A DNA stretch of 25,546 nucleotides from JBEATZ01 sp041178545 (GTDB lineage: Bacteria; Planctomycetota; UBA1135; UBA2386). Location of the stretch: positions 1 to 25,546 of the forward strand of contig JBEGVB010000166.1 in NCBI GenBank assembly GCA_041178545.1. The letters run 5' to 3'. The translations under genes and the position numbers were made by a program. Shown here piece by piece: positions 1 through 8,922 of the stretch. Under the pieces are notes generated by a model. The model did no database searches and had not been told where the DNA came from. It saw only the letters and a list, made by a program, of their open reading frames with translations. Every line of letters begins with the position of its first letter. Positions within the stretch are counted from its first letter, which is position 1.

Positions 1-23
1 CTCTACTGCCCGGCCTTCCACCC

Positions 24-113
<90 letters not shown>

Positions 114-142
114 GTTTTCCCCGCGCAGGCGGGGAGGCTGGA

Positions 143-694
143 ATGGTTCGTGCGGTTGGACCCGTGCCACGCGGCCGCGAGGCCACCGGGAGGGACATCG
201 TGAGGCGGTTCGGGCAGCGAGCGGCGCCACCCAGGGCGGCGGCGCAACCATCCTTGGTCCGCCGGTGCAGCACCGCACCGGTCATGCTGGCGCTCGCCCT
301 GTGCGCCGCCTGTGCGGGCCCGTCGGTCGACCTCACCGCGCCCGCGGACACCCTCGTGCTGGTGGACGGCCGCGCCACGGCGCCAGGCTCCCTGCCCTTC
401 GACCACTACGGCACCCGCACCCTCGATGCCGTGCCCCTCGCCGCCGAAGGCACGCTTGCCGAGTTCGCACGGGTGCCGGCACGCACCACGGTGACGCTGG
501 AAGAACCGGTGACGCCCTGGATCTACCCCCTCGACCTGCCGGTCGAGTTCGTGCTGCGGTGGGCGCGTGGCCCGGAACAGGCGAGATGGCAGGCACCGGA
601 GGCCACGAACCCGCAGCCGGTGCAGCCGGGCATGCAGCCTGCGGACCTGGACGGACTGCGGCAGCGGGCGATGGCGGCAAGGAGCGCGCGATGA
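143..694 (+). CDS. Putative PEGA-domain lipoprotein
   Basis: A 183-residue protein that I recognise only in part. A hydrophobic run at about residues 47-58 ends in a cysteine (C57, context ALCAAC) and looks like a degenerate lipobox, so export and lipid anchoring are likely. Next comes a PEGA-like stretch (about 68-105) with VDGR, then PGSLPFDHYGTR, the usual 'extra-cytoplasmic VDG...P...YGTR' pattern of that family; the remainder is proline-rich. Two starts compete: ATG 143, with GGGGAGG five bases upstream, and GTG 200, with GGGAGGG five bases upstream, which gives a signal peptide nearer the N-terminus. The stop overlaps the murD start as ATGA, so the two are probably translated together. 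Function unknown; an envelope role is inferred from the anchor and the neighbour. Confidence 0.65.
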   Translation: MVRAVGPVPRGREATGRDIVRRFGQRAAPPRAAAQPSLVRRCSTAPVMLALALCAACAGPSVDLTAPADTLVLVDGRATAPGSLPFDHYGTRTLDAVPLAAEGTLAEFARVPARTTVTLEEPVTPWIYPLDLPVEFVLRWARGPEQARWQAPEATNPQPVQPGMQPADLDGLRQRAMAARSAR

Positions 695-2103
695 AGAAGA
701 CGGAACTGCGAGGCAAGGTGGCGCTGGTCTGGGGGCTCGGGCGCTTCGGCGGCGGACGCGAGGCCGTGCGCTACCTGCACGCCCACGGCTGCCGGGTGCG
801 CATCGCGGACAAGAGCACGGGCGCGGACCTGGTGGAGAGCCGCGAGTTGCTGGCACCGCTGAAGGACCTGGACTGGCAGCTCGGCCGCGAGGACGAGGCG
901 CTGCTGGACGGGATCGACCTGCTGGTGGTCAACCCGGCGGTGCCCGAGGAGCACGCGCTGCTGGCCGCCGCCCGCACGCGTGGCGTGCACGTGACGCAGG
1001 AGGCAAACCTGTTCCTCGAGGCCTACCCGGGCCGCGTGGTGGTGGTGACCGGGACCAACGGCAAGTCGACGACGTCGACGCTGCTGGCCGCGGCGCTGCG
1101 GCGCGGCGGCGTGGACACGCTGCTGGGCGGCAACATCGGCCACAGCCTGCTGGCGGACGAGGGCCGTTGGCGCGCGGACCAGGTCGCGGTGCTGGAGATC
1201 TCGAGCTTCCAGCTCGACCGCGTCGACGTGCAGCGCCACCGGGTGGCGGGCGCGGTGGTGACGCGCGTGCTCAAGGACCACATCGACCGGCACAAGACGC
1301 TGGCCGCGTACCACGGTGCCAAGTCGCGCGCAGCCGCAATGGCCACGGACTTCGTGGTGTGCGCTGCCGACGACGCAGTGGCCTGCGGCTTTGCCCACTC
1401 GGCACGACGCGCGGTGCGGTGCCAGCCCGACGCAGCGCCTGCCGCAGGCGGGATGGGCCTGGTGGACGGCTGGGTGACAGCACGCCTGCCGGGCATCGAT
1501 GCGGACCGCATCGTGCACGTGGACGCACTGCAGCTGCTGGGCACGTTCCAGCGCGAGAACGTGATGGCGGCCTCTGCCGCCGCACTGCTGATGGGCGCGA
1601 CTCCGCACGGCGTGGGCCTCGCCATGGCAGCCGCGCGGCCGCTGCCCTTCCGGCTGCAGCAGGTCGCGGTGCTGGGCGGCGTGCGCGTGCTCGACAACGG
1701 CGTGTCGACGGAGATCGAGTCGACGCGCAGCGCGCTGCAGTCGCTGCAGGGACGCATCCACTGGGTCGGCGGCGGCAAGAGCAAGGACGGCGACTACCGC
1801 GCGGTGGCGGACGGCGTGAGCCCGTACCTCGCCTCGGCGCACCTGTTCGGCGCTGCGGCCCAGCCCCTCGGCGCGATCCTCGCCGAACGGCTGCCCACCA
1901 CCGTGAACGTGAAACTGCTGGAGGCACTGGAGCAGGCAATGGCCGCGGCGCGGCCCGGCGACCTGGTGCTGTTCAGCCCTGCCTTTGCCTCGTTCGACCA
2001 GTACGCGAACTTCCGCGCACGCGCGATGGAGTTCCACCAGTGGCTGCGCGACCGACGGAGCGTCGGCGGCCACGCACAGGCTGCTGCAGCTGCCGCAACC
2101 TGA
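691..2103 (+). CDS. murD: UDP-N-acetylmuramoyl-L-alanine--D-glutamate ligase (MurD-type)
   Basis: A 470-residue Mur ligase that adds D-glutamate to UDP-MurNAc-L-Ala in the cytoplasm, the second amino acid of the peptidoglycan stem. It has an N-terminal Rossmann-like domain (VWGLGRFG near residues 9-16), the ATP loop GTNGKSTT (121-128), a central EISSFQLD motif, a DHIDRH segment, GGGKSKDGD in the C-terminal domain and the MurD signature SPAFASFDQYANF near the end. Length and motif order fit MurD rather than MurC, E or F. The usual NDSKATN motif reads DNGVSTE here (335-341), so its lysine is absent while the threonine is kept. The start at 691 overlaps the lipoprotein stop by ATGA. No other cell-wall genes follow, so this copy is not in a visible dcw cluster. 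Confidence 0.9.
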   Translation: MKKTELRGKVALVWGLGRFGGGREAVRYLHAHGCRVRIADKSTGADLVESRELLAPLKDLDWQLGREDEALLDGIDLLVVNPAVPEEHALLAAARTRGVHVTQEANLFLEAYPGRVVVVTGTNGKSTTSTLLAAALRRGGVDTLLGGNIGHSLLADEGRWRADQVAVLEISSFQLDRVDVQRHRVAGAVVTRVLKDHIDRHKTLAAYHGAKSRAAAMATDFVVCAADDAVACGFAHSARRAVRCQPDAAPAAGGMGLVDGWVTARLPGIDADRIVHVDALQLLGTFQRENVMAASAAALLMGATPHGVGLAMAAARPLPFRLQQVAVLGGVRVLDNGVSTEIESTRSALQSLQGRIHWVGGGKSKDGDYRAVADGVSPYLASAHLFGAAAQPLGAILAERLPTTVNVKLLEALEQAMAAARPGDLVLFSPAFASFDQYANFRARAMEFHQWLRDRRSVGGHAQAAAAAAT

Positions 2104-2151
2104 CCCGCATCCCCTGCCGCCCCGGCGCGAAGACGAAAGCGTCCGCGCCCC

Positions 2152-2179
2152 TTTGCCGACCCCGCCTGCTGGCTACACT
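2152..2179 (+). promoter_or_regulatory. Candidate promoter for mcsA-mcsB
   Basis: A -35-like TTTGCC (2152-2157) lies 16 bases before a -10-like TACACT (2174-2179). Transcription would start near 2186, only about nine bases before the mcsA ATG. No Shine-Dalgarno sequence precedes that ATG, so a nearly leaderless message is inferred. The same CTTTGCCG-N15-TA layout occurs on the minus strand at 24212-24240. Matched by eye only. Confidence 0.4.
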
Positions 2180-2194
2180 CGCCCCGGACCGCGC

Positions 2195-2725
2195 ATGCAG
2201 CACTGCACCGCCTGCCAGAAGAACCTTGCGTCCATCGTGATCATGGACCTCAGCGGCGGCTCGCTGAGCGGCCAGCAGCACCTGTGCGCACAGTGCGCCG
2301 AGGCCATGGGCGTGGTGGCTCCCAAGCAGCAGATCAAGGTGAGCACCGAGATCCTGGAGGACATCCTCAGCGGCATGAAGGGCAAGGGCGGGCTCGCCCG
2401 GCCGCGGCGCGACGCCGGCTGCCCCGGCTGCGGGACCACCATGGCGGACTTCAAGGCAAAGGGACGCCTCGGGTGCCCGCGCTGCTACGACACCTTCGCG
2501 CCCGACCTCGTCCCCCTGCTGCAGCGGGTGCACGAGTCCGCGGCACACCGCGGGCGCCTGCCCGGTCGCAACCCTGCCACGCAGGCAGCGCCCCCTGACA
2601 CGCTGGCAGAGCTGCGGCGTCGGCTGGAGGACGCGGTGCGGGGCGAACGGTACGAGGAGGCCGCACGGCTGCGCGACGAACTGCGCCGGGCCGAGCTGGA
2701 CGCCGAACCGGGGGCCCGCACGTGA
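2195..2725 (+). CDS. mcsA: McsA-type zinc-binding activator of arginine kinase
   Basis: A 176-residue protein matching McsA, the zinc-finger partner that activates the protein-arginine kinase McsB. Four CxxC pairs are visible: C4/C7, C31/C34, C76/C79 and C94/C97, as expected for two zinc sites. A UVR motif, a short charged coiled helix pair (LEDAVRGERYEEAARLRDEL), occupies about residues 140-168; such motifs mediate contacts with McsB and ClpC. ATG 2195 places the first CxxC at the very N-terminus, as is normal for the family; there is no evident Shine-Dalgarno. The stop overlaps the GTG start of mcsB (GTGA), indicating coupled translation. In Firmicutes the preceding gene is ctsR; here it is murD. 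Confidence 0.92.
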   Translation: MQHCTACQKNLASIVIMDLSGGSLSGQQHLCAQCAEAMGVVAPKQQIKVSTEILEDILSGMKGKGGLARPRRDAGCPGCGTTMADFKAKGRLGCPRCYDTFAPDLVPLLQRVHESAAHRGRLPGRNPATQAAPPDTLAELRRRLEDAVRGERYEEAARLRDELRRAELDAEPGART

Positions 2726-3804
2726 GCCAGCCGGAGGAAGGCGACGGCAAGGGGTTCGTGGTCGGCGAGTGGCTGCAGACGCGCGGCGCCGACAACGACG
2801 TGGCGGTGTGCACGCGCGTCCGCCTCGCCCGCAACGTGCGCGGCTACCGGTTCCCGGGCGCCCAGGACGAGGCGGAGGCCCGCGACCTGGTGCAGCACGT
2901 GCGCAGCTGCATCGAGGCCAAGGACAAGGGCCACGGCCTGCCGGAGCCGCTGATGGCGGCCGAGCTGGCGAGCGTGAGCGAGCTGGAGCTGCAGCTGCTC
3001 GTCGAGCGGCACCTGATCAGCCGCGAACTCGCCGCCAGCAAGCGCCCGCGCAGCGTGGCGGTCAACACGGCCGAGTCGATCGCCCTGATGATCAACGAGG
3101 AGGACCACCTGCGGCTGCAGGTGTTCGCCTCCGGCTTCCAGACGCGCGCCGCCTGGCTCCGTGCCGAGGCGCTCGACGACGCGCTGGTGCAGCGCCTGCC
3201 GCTGGCCTTCCACGAGCACTTCGGCTTCCTGACCTCCTGCCCCACCAACGCGGGCACGGGACTGCGCCTGTCGGTGATGCTGCACCTGCCAGCGCTGGTG
3301 TGGTCGGACCAGGTCGAGAAGCTGACCAACGTCGCGCAGAAGATCCACCTCGCGGTGCGCGGCCTCTACGGCGAGGGCAGCCGCGCCATCGGCGACTTCT
3401 ACCAGGTGAGCAACCAGGTGACCCTCGGTCGCACCGAGGACGAGATCGTCGACGAGGTCTCGCTGGCCGTCTCCAAGTTCGTGGCGTGGGAGCGGGAGCT
3501 GCGGAAGACCCTGCTGGAGGGTGCCGCGCGGGTCCGCACCCTCGACCGCGTGCACCGCGCCCTCGGCGTGGTGGAGCGCGCCCGCATCCTCACCAGCGAC
3601 GAGGCCATGACCTGCATGAGCGCGCTGCGTTTTGGCTGCCACACGGGCCTGTTCGACCAGTTCCGGCCGATGGACCTGAACCGCGCCCTGCTGGTGTCCC
3701 AGCCCGCCCACCTGCAGCGCTACCGCGGCACCGAGCTCGACCCGGTGGAGCGCGACGAGGTCCGCGCCGACCTCGTCCGGCAGTTCCTCCGCCTCGGCGG
3801 CTGA
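2722..3804 (+). CDS. mcsB: Protein-arginine kinase McsB
   Basis: A 360-residue kinase of the phosphagen-kinase fold that phosphorylates arginine side chains in proteins, marking them for ClpCP. Visible family motifs are CTRVRLARN near the N-terminus (nucleotide binding), NEEDHLRLQ, the active-site strand CPTNAGTGLR, GLYGEGS with the catalytic glutamate and YQVSNQVTLG. Near the C-terminus RDEVRA (344-349) matches the RDxxRA motif that forms the allosteric phosphoarginine-binding site of McsB. Length is typical. It lacks the N-terminal helical domain of metazoan creatine and arginine kinases. The start is GTG 2722, chosen because it overlaps the mcsA stop by four bases and gives the normal N-terminus. 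Confidence 0.95.
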   Translation: MSQPEEGDGKGFVVGEWLQTRGADNDVAVCTRVRLARNVRGYRFPGAQDEAEARDLVQHVRSCIEAKDKGHGLPEPLMAAELASVSELELQLLVERHLISRELAASKRPRSVAVNTAESIALMINEEDHLRLQVFASGFQTRAAWLRAEALDDALVQRLPLAFHEHFGFLTSCPTNAGTGLRLSVMLHLPALVWSDQVEKLTNVAQKIHLAVRGLYGEGSRAIGDFYQVSNQVTLGRTEDEIVDEVSLAVSKFVAWERELRKTLLEGAARVRTLDRVHRALGVVERARILTSDEAMTCMSALRFGCHTGLFDQFRPMDLNRALLVSQPAHLQRYRGTELDPVERDEVRADLVRQFLRLGG

Positions 3805-3895
3805 CCGGACGAACCGCCCTCGGGCCGAAGTTCGGGGGAAGTTCGGCTGATGGCATGGTGGTTGCGAACCGGGTGTCCTAGACAGTTCGTGGGTA

Positions 3896-4016
3896 CGCCA
3901 CCCCGGTGGCGGGAACCGCCCGATGGTGCCGAGACGATCGGCACCGGAGGCAGTTACGGATCTGGTAAATCCGACCCGCGATTCTTCCGATCTACGAAGA
4001 GGGCCCGAACGGGCCC
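3896..4016 (+). promoter_or_regulatory. Hairpin-rich leader upstream of clpC
   Basis: The 227 bases between mcsB and clpC (3805-4031) hold no plausible gene. They contain four successive perfect inverted repeats: CGCCACC/GGTGGCG (3896-3902/3905-3911, loop 2), GGTGCCG/CGGCACC (3925-3931/3939-3945, loop 7), CGGAT/ATCCG (3957-3961/3969-3973, loop 7) and GGGCCC/GGGCCC (4001-4006/4011-4016, loop 4). The last ends two bases before GGAG (4018-4021), the only Shine-Dalgarno-like element before ATG 4032. A weak -10-like TAGACA lies at 3879-3884. I see no CIRCE element and no CtsR-type direct heptamer repeat. A structured 5' leader controlling ClpC synthesis is inferred. Confidence 0.4.
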
Positions 4017-4031
4017 TGGAGACCCCAAGAG

Positions 4032-6602
<2,571 letters not shown>

Positions 6603-6638
6603 CCCGGGCGGTGGGGCACCGTGCCCCGCCTCGGTGAG

Positions 6639-6678
6639 ACGCGGCGCGTGCCCTTGCGGGTGCGCGCCGCGTTCGTTT
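6639..6678 (+). terminator. Probable Rho-independent terminator after clpC
   Basis: A perfect 10-bp stem, ACGCGGCGCG (6639-6648) with CGCGCCGCGT (6663-6672), is extended inside by CCC/GGG around a TTGC loop. TTCGTTT follows at once. A second hairpin, GGGGCAC/GTGCCCC (6613-6619/6621-6627), lies between this and the clpC stop. The T-tract is short and interrupted, as is common in GC-rich genomes. It sits between the clpC stop and the dprA start. Confidence 0.6.
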
Positions 6679-6699
6679 GGGGTGCACGGATTGCAACAG

Positions 6700-7827
6700 A
6701 TGCGTGTCACCGGGCTGCCGTACCGCGCACCGTGGGGCGTGGAACTGCACCACTGCATGCTCGCGCTCGCGGAGGGCTTCGACCCGGCACCGGACCTCTC
6801 GCTGCTGGAGCCGGACCTCGACGTGTGCGCACTCGCCGCGGCGCTGCCCGCCCTGCCCGAGTGGCTCGCGGTGCCACCGCGCGTGCGGCGCAGGCTGCAG
6901 GACGTGGCACTGGCGGAGCGCGCGCGTGCCGTGCTGGCGCAGGCCGCTGCAGCAGGGCTTGGCGTGCTGACGCCACAGCACCCCCACTGGCCCCCACGGC
7001 TGCGGGACGCGCCAGGCCGGCCACTCGTGCTGTTCGTGCGCGGGGACCCGGCAGCCCTCGCGCGCACACCGTCGGTGGCCGTGGTGGGCAGCAGGGCCGC
7101 AACCGCGTACGGGTTGCTGGCCGCGGAGGACTTTGCCGGCGCCCTCGCGCGGGCCGGCGTCGCCGTGTGGAGCGGCCTCGCACGGGGCATCGACGGCATC
7201 GCCCATGAGACCGCGCTGGCCGCGGGCGGCGTCACCGTGGCGGTGCTGGCAGGTGGGCTCGACGTGGTCTACCCGCCCGAACACGATCCACTGGCACGGC
7301 GGATCGCATCAGCAGGCGGGTGCGTCGTGTCGGAGCTGCCGCCCGGGATGCGCGCGACGCGCGGCCACTTCCTGCGGCGCAACCGCATCCTCGCCTGCTC
7401 CACGCCTGCCACCCTCGTCGTCGAGGCCGGGCGCACCAGCGGCGCGCTGGTGACGGCGGGGATGGCCGCCGCGGCTGGCGCCACGGTGCATGCCGTGCCG
7501 GGCCCCTACACCTCGGAACAGAGCCGCGGGTGCCACCAGCTGCTGGCCGAGGGCGCCGCGTTGGCGCACGACCCGGTCGAACTGCTGCGCGGGCTCGGCA
7601 TCGACCGCACCACCAGCCCGGTGCAATCCCGTGCCCTCGTGCTGGGCGCCGATGCCGAGGCGGTGCTGCAGCTGTTGCGCAAGGGACCGCGGCCGCTGGA
7701 CCTGGCACAGCGGGAGAGCCGGCTGGAGCGCACTGCATTCCTGGCCGCCGTGCACGCACTGCTGCGCGAGGGGCTCGTGCGCCAGCTGCCGGGCAGCATG
7801 CTGGCGGCAGCCCCGCTCAGTCGATGA
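6700..7827 (+). CDS. dprA: DNA-processing protein DprA/Smf
   Basis: A 375-residue DprA, the cytoplasmic protein that binds incoming single-stranded DNA during transformation and loads RecA. The Rossmann-like core (about 105-305) shows VVGSRAAT (129-135), SGLARGIDGIAH (158-169), GGLDVVYPPEH, the RRNRILA segment and EAGRTSGALVTA...AVPG, all standard for the family. An N-terminal segment of about 100 residues and a C-terminal winged-helix-like region (about 320-375) flank it. ATG 6700 gives a normal length but has no clear Shine-Dalgarno; in-frame GTG 6682 and TTG 6691 are alternatives. The 3' end overlaps the convergent small membrane gene by 11 bases. DprA is widespread, so natural competence cannot be concluded from it alone. 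Confidence 0.93.
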   Translation: MRVTGLPYRAPWGVELHHCMLALAEGFDPAPDLSLLEPDLDVCALAAALPALPEWLAVPPRVRRRLQDVALAERARAVLAQAAAAGLGVLTPQHPHWPPRLRDAPGRPLVLFVRGDPAALARTPSVAVVGSRAATAYGLLAAEDFAGALARAGVAVWSGLARGIDGIAHETALAAGGVTVAVLAGGLDVVYPPEHDPLARRIASAGGCVVSELPPGMRATRGHFLRRNRILACSTPATLVVEAGRTSGALVTAGMAAAAGATVHAVPGPYTSEQSRGCHQLLAEGAALAHDPVELLRGLGIDRTTSPVQSRALVLGADAEAVLQLLRKGPRPLDLAQRESRLERTAFLAAVHALLREGLVRQLPGSMLAAAPLSR

Positions 7828-8008
7828 ACACCGTCTCGAGCACGAACATGAGCGCCACGAGCGCGAGCGACCAGCCGAACCAGCGTGCGGCGACGCCAAC
7901 CGACCCACGCAGGGTCGAGGCTGCGTCCTCATGGCGCTGGGACTGCACCACGACCACCACGAGCAGGAGCACCGGCAGGTACAGCAGCACCCGGAGGGCG
8001 AGGCTCAT
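7817..8008 (-). CDS. Small two-helix membrane protein, unknown function
   Basis: A 63-residue protein made of two hydrophobic helices (about residues 4-21 and 42-60) joined by a polar loop rich in charged residues (QSQRHEDAASTLRGS). Its ATG lies in an ATGA overlap with the stop of the preceding membrane-protein gene, which strongly supports real, coupled translation despite the small size. Its stop lies inside the end of convergent dprA. I do not recognise a family. The overlap suggests it works with, or is assembled with, the larger membrane protein. Confidence 0.65.
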   Translation of the reverse strand: MSLALRVLLYLPVLLLVVVVVQSQRHEDAASTLRGSVGVAARWFGWSLALVALMFVLETVFID

Positions 8009-8877
8009 GCGGACACCTCCGTGCCCAGCATGGGCAGGCCCAGGCGCTTGCGTTCCACCACCGTGAAGGCGTCCACCATGACCACGAGGTTCATGAGTGC
8101 TGCCACGGTGCAGAAGACCACGCCCATGTCGTAGCCGGGCGGGTAGGCCTCGAACTGCGCGGGAGCGGTGACGAGTGCTGCGAACAGCGAGCCGCCGCCG
8201 AAGAGGTTCTGGCCGATCCACCAGATCGGCGCAATGGAGCGGTCCACGGCATGGCCCTGCGAGGCGACCATGCCCATGGCGAACACGGCCACGACGGCAG
8301 CGCCCACCAGCAGTCCCTTGCACTTCTGGCCCGCGAGCACGTGCCCGTAGCCCGGCACGAGCCAGCTGGCGGCGGCAGCGAGCGCCGGCGAGATTCCGGG
8401 TGCCACGGCCACGGCACCCTCGGGTGCACCAGTGCTTGCTGCGCCGGCACGGATGCGCCATGCGACGTCGGCGGCGCAGAAGGCGGACAGCATGCCCGCA
8501 GCAGCGGTGAGGAACGCGCCAATGTGCTCGAGGTCGCGTGGCATCTCCCAGCGACGCTCGGCCATGAAACCGGGCTCGAACCCGAGGAAGGTGCCGATGC
8601 CCGCGAACAGCAGCCCGAGGGACTCGGGCAGGTTGAAGACCGGGACGAAGCGGCAGATCTGGGCCGCCATGCCGTCGCGGTCGAAGCTCAGCAGGGCGAA
8701 GTAGAACAACCGGTCGCCCACGAGCGCGTAGCCGGCGAAGAACAGCGCGGCGCAGGCCGCGAAGGCAGCTGCGGCAGCACGGGTCTGGCCGAGCATCGCA
8801 TGGCCGAGCCCCGGCACCGCCAGGGACAGCCAGACAGGGGCGCTCGAGGGGCGTTCAGCGGCCGACATGGAGGCCAA
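8005..8877 (-). CDS. Polytopic membrane protein with duplicated PG-GH motif (DUF6677-like)
   Basis: A 290-residue inner-membrane protein with about six hydrophobic segments. The motif PGLGH...GQ at residues 22-31 recurs as PGYGH...AGQ at about 175-184, each followed by a basic residue and another hydrophobic helix, so the protein looks like an internal duplication. The C-terminal helix runs into VDAFTVVERKR. The layout resembles uncharacterised planctomycete membrane families of the DUF6677/TM2 kind; that match is from memory and not certain. The start is ATG 8877 or ATG 8868. It lies 45 bases after the C45-type gene and overlaps the 63-residue protein gene, so it belongs to the five-gene minus-strand cluster. 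Function unknown. Confidence 0.75.
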   Translation of the reverse strand: MASMSAAERPSSAPVWLSLAVPGLGHAMLGQTRAAAAAFAACAALFFAGYALVGDRLFYFALLSFDRDGMAAQICRFVPVFNLPESLGLLFAGIGTFLGFEPGFMAERRWEMPRDLEHIGAFLTAAAGMLSAFCAADVAWRIRAGAASTGAPEGAVAVAPGISPALAAAASWLVPGYGHVLAGQKCKGLLVGAAVVAVFAMGMVASQGHAVDRSIAPIWWIGQNLFGGGSLFAALVTAPAQFEAYPPGYDMGVVFCTVAALMNLVVMVDAFTVVERKRLGLPMLGTEVSA

Positions 8878-8922
8878 GACGTTAGCAGCCTCCCGGGCAG
8901 GATCGAGGGGCAGGCGCGGCTT

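Noticed and set aside
2722..3804. Metazoan-type arginine or creatine kinase
   Set aside because: It lacks the N-terminal helical domain, is McsB length, has RDxxRA and lies between mcsA and clpC.
3805..4031. CIRCE or CtsR operator before clpC
   Set aside because: No TTAGCACTC-type inverted repeat and no pair of GGTCAAA-like heptamers could be found; only GC-rich hairpins are present.
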